Source: Melanocharis versteri
Taxonomy: Eukaryota; Chordata; Aves; Passeriformes; Melanocharitidae
Assembly: GCA_013397845.1 (NCBI GenBank)
Contig: VZTG01001881.1
Location: 420,257 to 484,256, forward strand
DNA length: 64,000 nucleotides
Direction: 5' to 3'
The position numbers and the translations under genes were made by a program. How positions within the stretch are numbered: position 1 is the first letter of the stretch; every line of letters starts with the position of its first letter. Shown here in pieces: positions 53,690-64,000 of this stretch. The notes beneath the pieces were generated by a model, which searched no databases, was not told where the DNA came from, and worked only from the letters and a program-made list of their open reading frames with translations.

Positions 53690-53830
53690 ACAAGTTTGTT
53701 AGGATTTGGACACTTTTAAGACTCAACTTGACAAATGACTGAACAACCTAGTCTGAATTCAGTACTGACCCAGTTACAGGCAGCAGGGGCTGGACTAGGT
53801 GACCTTCAGAAGTCCTTTCCTGTCTGGATT
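53690..53830 (+). mobile_element. CR1 LINE 3' end fragment
   Basis: The segment ACTCAACTTGACAAATGACT, then GAACAACCTAGTCTGA, then CAGGGGCTGGACTAGGTGAC and CTTCAGAAGTCCTTTCC follows the CR1 3' region. It matches the usual GGACTAGATGACCTCTAGAGGTCCCTTCC-type block in position. The copy is short and 5'-truncated, and the terminal short repeats are lost. Confidence 0.8.
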
Positions 53831-55144
53831 TAGCTAGCCTGTCTGTAGTCTGACAAAATCCTGACAGCAAACAACTGTACAGCTACTGAATGATTTATCT
53901 GGGGGCTGAAGTTTAATGCCAAAGTGTTCAAATGACTCCACTGGAAAAAATAGTTATTCCCTTCAGGAATGCTTTAGCCTAAACAGGTAACTGGGTTTGG
54001 TTTACAAACTGCCACTTCGTCACAAAAAGGCTACGTACAGTTTTACTTCAAAAATGTTAAAAATAGAAGGGGTAAGAAGCAGTAGATACAGTTTACGTGG
54101 AAGGTGTGGTCGCATAATACTTTGGGGGGTTAGTAGCAATCCCAAATAACTCTTACTTTGCTCCATATCCCACCCCGTAATCCTATCCTCTGATTTGCAT
54201 CAGTACAAGGTTTACCAGGGAACAAGGACACATGTTTAAAAACTCCCTTTGTAAGGGATGGGGAAATTAACCTGATACAGTTGGATGCATTAAATTCTAC
54301 TTTGTAGCACCAAAACATTGCATAAGCAAGATGAAGGGTAATATGTGCTAGGAACAGTGAACTAGGAACAGGGGATTGGGGAAAGGGCATGGAGAAAACA
54401 GATTTCTTCTCATGTGCAGCATTAAAGTTACAGTCTTATCAGATCACACCAAAGATTTTAAATGTTGAAGCGCTGCTTCATGCTTTTAGTTTAAGCAGCC
54501 TTTTTCCAACAGGAAAAATTTGGAAAATATTCTACTGACTACCATAATTTCAACATACATGAATTAGTTAAGGAGAGACAGGTTTAGCTTAAAAAAAAAC
54601 AAACAGGGGAGTAAATGTTTTTATTTTCAACAGGAAATGACTTCTGTTTCTTCTGAAAGTACATCTAATTTTTTTTTTCCTGAAGGGAAGAATTTAGTGC
54701 TATAACTCAGCTATGCTTACATTTATTTCTAGTGACAGTATCATAAATCTAATCTGGATTAACAACCTAAAGGAAAACTCTATATCTATATCCATCTCAC
54801 TTCTTCTAGGCCATAATTACAGACAGGAAAGCTCTAGGTTGGTATTTAGAGAGTTGATGAGTTCTCTAAGAAACTGGCAGCTTACAGGTTGGTGCCTGGC
54901 TCACTGAGCAAGTGCCTCACATGAGCAAGCCTCGAGTGGGAGAATAGCCTATATCCACTTTCTTTGAGGGACTCATGCCATAAAGGAATACATATACAGA
55001 TTTTATCACACTTCACCACCTATATATAATTAAGAGGACTATTTTTTACTGTTTTATAATCTTAGATTGAGTGGGTTACAAAAGAAAAAAAAAGAACAGG
55101 TTTTACTGGGTATAGCTGGGTGTGTACTTTCCAAATTACAGTGC

Positions 55145-55166
55145 GTTGTAGTGTAGTTGTAGTGTA
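55145..55166 (+). repeat. 11-bp tandem duplication
   Basis: The unit GTTGTAGTGTA occurs twice head to tail. It is perfect and short, with no evident function. Confidence 0.8.
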
Positions 55167-55870
55167 GTCATTCATAGTCAGGCTACCTTTGCAACTAGTT
55201 AGATTGCCACACTTGCTTAACAAAACCCTGCACATAACCTACCAGAGCACTTCTGGATCTCTATAATACAGTTACAGGATGTAGTTTCCAGTCATGAGAT
55301 TTGAACAGCAGCCTACAGACTAGATGAGAGATTCATCCCTGCCCTTGCTATTAATCAGTCTGAGTTCAATTAGCAGCTCAAGCAGTAGTCTCACCTTCAA
55401 TTATGTTCTCCCCTTTCTAGAAACTACAGAGCTGTACTAAAATTAAGTTGAACAAAATATGTTATGTCCTGAAATAAGGGCTCATTCCCACTGGGATAGC
55501 ATGCACTTGCTTATTAGGAGAGCATTGTAACTGAGCACTCTATTTTCTCCTCTTTCAAGTAATTTTAACTGTAATTTCACAAAATACTATTATATAGCCA
55601 AATATAAATAATATTTAATATTGATTTTTCTAACAGCACCACACCCTCCTAAACACACCCCTTACAAGATGAGATTTTACAACTATGAGTTGTAACCTGC
55701 CTTTTTTTTTGTCCCTGTATTAGCAATTTACAATTCAGACAGAATTATATGTAGCACTGAAATCCAGCTCTGTACCACCCTGAAAGTTGTGTCAAAACGT
55801 ACATTAAGTATGATACCTTAATTTTAGGAAACTGGTGAAGTGGTAATATTCCAGTGAAAAATTCTCTTAC

Positions 55871-56066
55871 CAGAGCTTGATGACAGAAGAGCTTCTTTGT
55901 GAGAAGGTGTTCTAATAGTGCTGATAGTTTTATTTTCACATCCTCTCTTCAAGGTCGACACGGATGGCACCATTTTAACCTTGGGAGTTGATACACTTCG
56001 TAGTGTGATTGGGTCCTTCCTTGGTATGTTTTTCCCTTGTGTTGTCCCATCTTTCACAGAAGGCAT
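55871..56066 (-). CDS. MTUS1: MTUS1 coding exon 2 (basic microtubule-binding region)
   Basis: This 196-nt exon starts after a pyrimidine-rich tract and ACAG acceptor (56068-56067) and ends at G|GTAAGA (55871/55870). It enters in phase 0 and leaves one base of a Gly codon. The peptide runs from MPSVKDG to LLSSSSG and is rich in Lys, Ser and Thr, with short TPK and TLK basic motifs. It aligns in position with the mammalian segment that ends in an SSSGK motif. Conservation with mammals is modest, so the assignment rests on exon order, matching phases and the basic Ser-rich character. In ATIP3 this part belongs to the central basic region that binds microtubules. The upstream in-frame MWVVIVVGF-type reading is intron, not a signal peptide. 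Confidence 0.85.
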
Positions 56067-58291
56067 CTGTTTTAAGAAAAAAACAGAAACTAAAAAGCCA
56101 ACAACAATAACAACCCACACACCACCACTGTGAGAAACTAAAGATTTCCCTCTGCAGCATCTGTAATGAAATACTGACCACCCAAGTAGGCAACATGCTT
56201 AGTCTTTATCCCATTGTCCACATCTGCAGTTCAAAACCTCAAGAACAATCTCCTGAATGGCCTTCAGGAACACAAACCTATTAGTTTGAAGCTAATCACT
56301 AGTGATGACCAACACACTAAAAAGAGGTTACAGAGGTCCTTTTACATCAGAATTTCTTCCTCTTCCTCCCCAAACTCTAATTAAGCCACTCAATTACATG
56401 ACTACAACTAATCTCAAGATCTTAACTAACAAACTACAGATGTTAATGCCTGAGAAGTTAGCTGTCCTGTACTACCTGAAATATCACAGCCCTTGTAATA
56501 GTTTCCTGGTCTAGGTCTCATGTCACAACAGCTTCAAAATCCTTCACACTGAGGTGCCATAGATGAAACATAAGTGCAGGACTGGACCCAGGACAGGTTT
56601 AAAATAACTGGTTCATGTGTGTGAAACATCTACATTGCACACAGAATTCTTGCTCCAGTTTATACAGGCATTAGTTCACGGCCACTCCTGTCAAGCCTAT
56701 AAAGACACACTTTACAGTTCAGCTCTTAATGTGCTTTTCTGTGACTCAAGCTGATTGCAGCAGTTCAGTCGGAGTACCGCACTTTCCACTTTTGACTCCA
56801 ATCCTCATCTTCATCTGCAGATGTTAATCTGTACTTTTCAGAAGACCACTTCTTAATTTTAATCCATCTGATTTGTCTACTGCACATTTTATTGTTGCAC
56901 ATCTGCACATCTATTGCTTCTCCAGGTAAAAGCAGAACAATTAAAGTCACAAAGGTTTCCTTTCTGGCAATGGAATTAATTAAAAGTATTCTCTCCAATT
57001 CTTGATACCAAAAGCAAGGACTGATGCAGAATCCAAACTCTTAAAGACTTTAGAATTAAAACAGACCATCCTCGCTTTCATGCTTACTGAGGTTTTCAAG
57101 TTAAATTCTTATTCTAATAAATAATATTACTTATTAATCTCTTGTGCAATGTTTCAAAAATGTTCTAAGTAGCTTCCCCCATATACTGAGCTTCACTGGA
57201 ATTTTTCTGGCTGATTAGTAAAGCCTGTCAAAAATTCAGACAATGACAGTTTTACCAGTAACAGCTGCTGCCTCCATTTCACCAATTTAATGTAAGCTGT
57301 TGAACCCACAAGCCAGCAACAGGAGAGACTCCATACAGCACCAAGACTCCAATTCTGTGTCCCTACTACACCTCCTGAAATCCTGGTCAACCCAACCCTG
57401 ACACTCTTCCCTTCTTTCCCACTGTTCCTTTTCTTCTAACCTCCTTTCAGTGTATTTGAAAGCAGCACATTTCTCCTGACAGGCAGCTGACTCATCCCAA
57501 AATATTTCCCAACCAACCAGCACATGTATACCTTCCGGCCAGGAAGTTTGCACCTTTCAGCTGGCTGACTGCCTAAAACCAGGCATATGCCCTCTGCATG
57601 AGAAATATTTCCTGACTACTCCCAGATATTCTAATGAGTCCCGGCTCCACTTCAAACAAATAAACTCCCAAATTATACAAAGCAGACAGTGAAATTAAGA
57701 TGTTAAAAAGAAAATTTTGCACCAGCTTACTGGTCTCTGGGTTTTGTGTGACTTAATGTTACTGTTAATATATGCACAACATTTACATAACTAATTTTAA
57801 AATGTCTACTTTAGTTCTAAAGCACATTTTGAAAGAAAATACAGAAAATACCAATTTATCTCTAATGTCTATTTAAAGTCACAGCACCACTAGAATTATC
57901 TTGAAAAAATGTATATTAAAAGCTGTATTTAGAAAACCTCACTAAGTTATGCTAGGTGATTTTACGAGGTTCACTAAATTAAGACTTGTTTGCTTTTATT
58001 AGACACCTTACAAACTGTTTTGTCTTAAAAAGACTTTACTAAAAAAATTTTATATTATGGAATAAGATGAAGGTGGAGACACTAAATTGCAGCTGATGCC
58101 AACTGCAACCAATCTGTAAAACAATACTTCTTCGCTGTCTTTACTGGGGAGAGACTCCACTCAGAAATCAACTCTATAGCTACATTTGTAGACACCAAAC
58201 ACATTCCACAATTTCCACACTATGCAATACTGAATTTTCTTTTTGCAAATGTACAAAACATGTAAGTAAGTATGAAAGAAAAAAAACTTAC
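56067..58291 (-). other. MTUS1: MTUS1 intron 1 (between coding exons 1 and 2)
   Basis: This 2.2-kb intron is bounded by a GTAAGT donor and a pyrimidine-rich ACAG acceptor. The minus frame at 57553-57287 is Glu-rich but shows no family match or splice support. No repeat is recognised. Confidence 0.85.
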
Positions 58292-60280
58292 CAAAGGAAC
58301 AGAGCACACATCAAATGTTTCATTTGCTATATCTTTTACCAACGTCGCTTCCAGAAGCACTCCCATGTTGCTGCTTTGCTCTTTCTCACCTTTGGTCAGG
58401 TCGATGTTTTGAGCACAGGGTGGCATTAAAGAATTTGAACTTTCCATTTTATCGTTGAGCATCTCTTTCGAGTTCTCTCCAGATGCTGCAAGCACAGCAG
58501 AAGCCAAGGAGCACGCCGAATGGGTAGCGCTTGCTTTGTCAATGTCTTGCAGACTTCGCTTCAACGCAGGTGTTTTTGAAGCCTTGTGGGAAGTGTTTCT
58601 GGGATGTGTTGTGGCATGTCCGACTTGGCTAGTGAAGAGGCATTTGTTAACATGCAGCTTATGGGGCTTATTTACAGGCAATTCCACCGTAGTATCTTTA
58701 GCTAGATCTACTGTTTTTTTCAGCACTTTTGTAGAGGAGGACAACTGCCTTGGGGAACCAACCCGTGAAGGTGAGGAGACAGATGATAGTTGAGGGGACT
58801 GGGGAGACTGTTTCAATGCTGCACTGTCTCTTGGCTGTAGCACAGGTCTAGACACAACCTTTGGCTTAACATTTTTAAAATTAGGTTTGGGAAAACTAAC
58901 AATCTCTGATTTCCTTGCTTTGGTTACTGTTGATGCAATAGCAGACCTGCCCACTGGTTTTCTTGCAGTTTGATCTGAACTAGCTTTGAGCCCAGACCTT
59001 TTGCTATGCCCTCCTACAAATGGTTCACTTGGTCTTAGTCTAGAAGACTTGTCTCCAAGTTCTTCCAAAGCTGAAACAGAAAAAGTCCTATTTTTTGCTT
59101 GTTCTTTAGGAGTTGAAGTACATAGAGATGAATCGCTTTCATCAGCTACTGGGCTGAAGACCACGAAAGTTGCTTCACATTTCAGCTCAGGCATAACAGC
59201 CTTCTTTAATTTTGGTACACTGCAAGATACAGAAGGGACGTTGTGCATAACCTGAAGAGCAGCATTTCCAGAGATACTTTGTTCTTTGGTTAATGGTTCA
59301 CTAGTTTTGTTTGATACTTGTTCTCCATCCATTTGATCTACTGGGAGAAGGTGCACACTATTTACAAGACTATCCATGCATGTTTCAGCATTGGAATTCC
59401 CAGTTTCATCACGGTCACAAGTAATCTGCAAGGATTTCACTTGGTCATCCTCATTATTATTAATGCAGAGTGATAATGCATCTCGCTTATAAAGATCTAT
59501 ACATCCTGCACGTAGTTCTACAGCCTGTGCTTCTGTTTCCTGTGATTCTTTATCAGTGTTGATAGTGTTTTTCTGATAGTATTCAACACCTGCAGAGGTG
59601 AAATTAGGTGTTCCTTCTGAGTTGGTTCTATCAAATTTCTCTCTGATATATTCTTCAGAAGAGATCAACGTTTCCCCCAGATGCATGTCGTCATTTTGAT
59701 CTGCTCCCAGAGTTTCACCTGTATTGTTAAAAACATCCAATGCGCTCAGCTGGCAGCATGCCCTGTCATTTTTCAAGGACTGCATGTTCTGCTCTGAAGC
59801 AGGAAGAGTTAGTACAGACTTAGAGTCAGTCTGACTGTAAGGCACTGAGTGTTTGATACTCTGATTTTGCATTTTTTCCATGGCAAAGTCACCTTTCAGC
59901 AAGCTTGTCGTTGCTTCCAAGCCACAGTTCAAAGGACACATACAAGTCTGTTCAGCCACAGAAGACTTGCATGCAGCATCTGTATCTCCCAATAGAGCTC
60001 CTGAGTAGTTATATTTACCAGCTGTCTTCTGCAGATCAAGTACTTCGATACACTGCTGTTTTAAATGACTCCTGAAGTCACCCTTATTTTCAAAAATGGT
60101 ATCACCTTCATGCTCAGCCACTATATTTTGGTCAGTTGAATTACCATGTATCTTGGTGGCACAATTCTCTGAGGAAGGTGTACCTCTGTCACATGCATAG
60201 TTATTTCCATTTTCATCCCTTATAAGTAAGGAAGACTTCAAGCCATTCGTTGCTTTGTCATCGGACTTCCCAACATTCAT
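58292..60280 (-). CDS. MTUS1: MTUS1 (ATIP3 form) first coding exon, 663 codons
   Basis: This exon encodes the long N-terminal region of microtubule-associated tumour suppressor 1. In mammals the ATIP3 form decorates microtubules, centrosomes and spindle and restrains microtubule dynamics. The frame is open for 663 codons. It resembles the mammalian protein at its N-terminus (SDDK, then a D-x-NGN-x-YA segment) and strongly around residues 463-510 (FPKPNFKNVKPKVVSRPVLQ, followed by Ser/Pro-rich sequence). It also matches at the end (NETFD). The middle is acidic, Ser/Thr-rich, poorly conserved and probably disordered. From about residue 410 the sequence turns basic and Ser/Pro-rich, as expected for the start of the microtubule-binding part. 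The start is the first ATG after an in-frame TAA at 60298-60296. The donor is G|GTAAGT at 58292/58291, phase 0. The frame reads on to 58220, but that tail is intronic. Confidence 0.95.
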
Positions 60281-63200
60281 TTTGAAGGCTAAATTTTAAA
60301 CCGTTTTCATTTTATACTTCTTTAAAATCCCAGAGAATGCAGATTCTTCTGAACTTTGCAGAAAAAAAAAACAACTGCTTTTCCCTGGAATCTGTCAATT
60401 GTCCTGAAAGACATTTAAAAAGCAGTTCTTTGTTTTCATGTTTCCCAAGAAGATTCAAGTGTTCTAGAATTAAAAAGAAATTTTAAAAAATTAGCCAAAC
60501 CAGGATTTTAAGACAGTAAGCATTCCTAAGTTCTTAGTCTTCGGACATCAGAGCAGCAACACAGAAGCAACACTCAGAATTCCCAGTGAAGAAAAACTTC
60601 AGTCCTCATCCCTTGATGCACAGCAGTAACAACCCCAGAGACTGGTTTTTCTCCGCACTGAAGACCTTTTTCCTGCCCTTCAAGGCAGCAATGCATAGCA
60701 GAGGCAGCTGAAGATTTTCAAAGAGTTAAGACATCTGAGCTGAAATAAAGAGAGGAGAAGGAGGTTTGGGATCGGCTCTGGGGCTACAGCAGTACACCAG
60801 CCCCATGCTGCTGAGGCAGCCAACTGGTAGATGCATGCTGGGACTCTTTCAGAGTCACTGGAGAGCAATTCCATACCAGCTAACTGCCTCCATCTTCTAT
60901 AAAGATGACACGAGACTAGCCAAATGAGGACACAATTCCAGTGTCCTCTCCAGCAGAGCAGAGCCATACATCCCCACCCAAAATCCTATGGAAAGGTGAA
61001 CAGGCGGGATTGATATGGACAGATGATAGAGGACAACTGACCACACATGGGGTGGAGATGCACAAACAAAAAACAGTAAAGAACTGCCCTTGCAACATAC
61101 AGTGACGAGCTCCTAACAAGTGCTAAGATTGCACCCAAGTACCAAAATCACAAGGACGTGAATGAGAGAGAAGATCAAACTGTCCAAAGCAGCTGGATGA
61201 CCCCTGTAGTACTCCATATGAAAGGTCCTAGTATCAGAAATGAGACCAGAGGTAGGAAGAACTTCAGATTTATAAGATATGGTTGCAGTGGGTGGGGAAC
61301 CTGCCAGAAGGCGGCTCACTTTCAGAGCAATAAAACCTGAATAGGTGGGAAGAAGTTCACTGGATCTGACAAGGCAATCTGGCTGAAGATACATTCATGG
61401 ACAAAGGTCAGCTTCCCAACTGAAGAAAATGAAGACCTGTTTAACACCTTCACATGTCTGGAATGACAGATTATACTCTCCAATCAAAGAGCAGGAAGGA
61501 GGACACTTATCAAAACCAATGAGCAAACAGGTCTGTGGCATTTAAACAAAAATGCAGACATCAGACTGTGGGGTCCCCGAACAAGGATACTGATGCAATC
61601 ACATATTTAAAATTTGGTGCAGCAGGACATGTACATCAGGATTAAGTATGGATGGTGGGCAGAATAACTCATAATACACATAAGAATAATATTAAAGTCT
61701 GAAATTATTTGACTGTTTCAACCACAGTAACAATACTGGATGCAATACAACGAGACAGCTGTTACAAGATCAGAAAAGATGATAATAATACTAATAACAT
61801 ATTTTGGGTATAGCAATGTTGATTAGGCACATTAAAGAATAATTCTGTAATCACATTTTTGTAGAGGAGTCAAAGACTGCTTTGGGAAATAAGTTTGTTC
61901 TGAGAAGAGAAGCAACTCTTGATTTGTTCTTTAACAATTTAAGTTTAAATCCTCACAGAAACCATATAAGCCATTCTGGAAACCACAGCAGGAGAAAGAA
62001 AACAAACTCTTACCCACAAGAAAACCCCACACTTTGAAAAGCGTAAAATGAAGCCACCACACTAAGTAGTGAAAGTTAAGTTACTTCTTGCATTATTCAA
62101 AATTCACTTTTTTCCTTGAACCTGACTTCCTTCAGCTGGAAACATCACTTGAACATTCAAAATAAACCCTTCATCATACTAATGAAAAGTATAAAGCTGC
62201 AGGGCCCATAAACAGTTTTGAGTACAAAAGCAGCACCCAAAGTAAGACCGTTCTAGAACTGCAAGAATTTGTCTGCTCGCTATGAACCAAACACAGAGTG
62301 GCTTCTGGCCCACAACCTTGTCTTTACATGGTCCTTAGAACACCTGACTCAGATTGAGGGTAAAAAGACCATGAAACAAAGAAACAAAAGCTACTGAGAT
62401 CAGACAGAACACTCTTCTCTACTCTCCTCCCACCCCCAAGATGAAATGGTTTGTCTAGCTAAAAAATCTCCTGGTTCCTCAAGGCTGATCTAGATGTTTT
62501 CCTTACCCACTATTATTCGATCCCTAAAGAAGTATAAACAATTGTAGTACCCTCACTTTCACTTTCTATTAGGAATCTTAAGGCAGATTGAAGAGTTCTT
62601 CAAAATAAATCTTCCCTGAAGGCAGGGCAAGAACCTGTTCTGAATCATTTTCCATTCGAGTCAATCACAGAATCAACTGCTGAGAAATATTTGCGAACTT
62701 TGTGTTCTGTTGTTTTTGAACTGTTGTTTTGACACATTAAAACTTGTTTCTACTTGTCTGGATACTAGCCCTTTACACAGCTTGCTCACCTAGTCATGCA
62801 ACAAAAATTAAGATTCCATTTTGATTCAGCAGTAGCTCAGATCAAGCCAGAAGTCTTACCTCTTTCAAGAGCTTTCTTTCTGCAGAAAATAGGCAACTTC
62901 AATATATCAAGACTTAGCAAGACTGAAATCCCAAGAATTTAAAGAATGGTGCTTTACCTTACAGTATATGTAGCTAATACTGCCAAAATTTGAAACAACA
63001 CATGTAGCTAAGTAAACTTTGATTCAACTGATGCTGAAGAAGCTCCAAGAAAAATAAATGCAGTTTTGATACTGAATAGAGAAACGAGGAAGCACATTAA
63101 AGCTGCACATACTGAGGTGTACATGTATGTGTGTCTGTTTACTCAGCGCTCTGGACTTTCACATAACCAGAGGACACGTAGCAATAAATCACTAATTCAA

Positions 63201-64000
63201 TTGTTTTTAAAGCAAATGTTCACTATAGTAATCAATACTTCCATGAACAAGTAGACCAGCTTCAAATACAGCTTCACATTCACATTTGGAATCCTGAAAG
63301 CATCCTGCATAAAAAGAGAGGTATTCCTAAGCATCAACTATGGTATATAAAAATCTGCAACCTAGATGAACATTATTCTTTAAAGAATTGACATTCTCTA
63401 ACTCTCCATATAACAGTATGTTCATTAAGCTTATGAAAACACTTCTTGGTGATGAGAAATTCTTTAGTTTTAGATTTGCCATAGAAGGCTGAATGGAAAA
63501 TTAACCACAGACCAGCATCTCCTCCATGGCAGGGGGTCAGTAGCAGACACACATACACAACAGTTGCCCTCGCCGAGAACACGCTGTTCCTGGCAACTAG
63601 TGACTTGAGGAATTCTCTAAACTAAATACTAATAAACTTGCTTTGACTTGGTCTTACATCAAGCATTATGCATGCCTGGCCTCCACAATACACTGTAGTG
63701 CAGTGCAAAACAGTTCAGCTGTTTTTGCCTTCAGTAAATCTCAGCTTACTAAATTTCAGTTGGGTACCTCAAGTGCTCACACACAGCAGAAAAAATCTTC
63801 ACTACCTGAGCTCTGTGTTCCCCTTCTGCAACTGATATAAGAGCTTGGGGTAACAGTAGGACCACTTGGAAAAAAAATATAAAAGGAAAGAAACTTGGCA
63901 AGTAGATTCTCCTAAAAAGAGGAGGGATTGGCTGCCAACAACCCTAGATCCAGTAGAAATACATTACAACATACAGAACTGGGCTCAGAGCAAGATCTTG
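60281..64000 (-). other. MTUS1: 5' UTR/intron/upstream region of long MTUS1 isoform
   Basis: The large exon extends some way upstream of the ATG. Candidate acceptors are TTTAG just before the ATG (about 60290) and a T-rich tract ending GCAAAG near 60358. I cannot choose between them. Farther right is unassigned sequence. The stretch about 60540-61480 is slightly richer in GC and in CAGCA/GCTG motifs and could be an old repeat, but I do not recognise its family. No CpG island or other coding exon is seen, so the distal promoter probably lies beyond the window. Confidence 0.5.

Larger units (their letters stand above)
43976..55870 (-). other. MTUS1: MTUS1 intron 2
   Basis: This 11.9-kb intron lies between exons 2 and 3. 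It holds a probable solo LTR (about 48017-48297), a CR1 3' end (about 53690-53830) and an 11-bp tandem duplication (55145-55166). Otherwise it is unique AT-rich sequence with no recognised exon. Confidence 0.85.

Noticed and set aside
55824..56196. Membrane protein with a hydrophobic start (MWVVIVVGF-type)
   Set aside because: The hydrophobic residues come from the pyrimidine-rich acceptor tract read as protein. The real exon starts at 56066.
58455..59255. Plus-strand open frames opposite the large MTUS1 exon
   Set aside because: They are shadows of the real minus-strand coding exon.

Overview
The window looks like nuclear DNA of a bird, probably a passerine. It is AT-rich with few repeats. 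It carries degraded CR1 LINE 3' ends and one element with a tRNA-Ile-like head and a CR1-like tail. That structure matches the TguSINE1 type known from songbirds. No bacterial-style operons, rRNA or CRISPR arrays are present. Coding sequence is a tiny fraction of the 64 kb.

Everything I can support as protein-coding on firm grounds belongs to one gene on the minus strand: MTUS1, microtubule-associated tumour suppressor 1, also known as ATIP or the angiotensin II AT2-receptor-interacting protein. Reading right to left, the long (ATIP3-type) form has six coding exons here: 60280-58292 (663 codons), 56066-55871, 43975-43793, 39991-39860, 36628-36581 and 4530-4313. All junctions are GT-AG and the phases agree throughout (0, 1, 1, 1, 1, then 0). 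The window holds 922 codons of this form. The rest of the C-terminal coiled coil must lie beyond the left edge.

The 32-kb intron between the 48-nt exon and the last exon holds alternative 5' modules. At 25455-25335 is the conserved 40-codon first exon of the short ATIP1 isoform. At 8622-8133 is an unassigned 163-codon coiled-coil open frame. It ends at a strong GTAAGA donor in exactly the phase needed to join the shared exon at 4530. That frame is the best candidate for something undescribed: an extra MTUS1 N-terminus, or a nested gene or retroelement remnant.

The introns contain two recognisable CR1 fragments, the SINE, a probable solo LTR in antisense orientation at about 48.0-48.3 kb, a G-quadruplex-type tract and otherwise unassigned unique sequence. 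The region right of 60280 is 5' UTR, intron or upstream sequence of the long isoform. No separate gene is recognised there.
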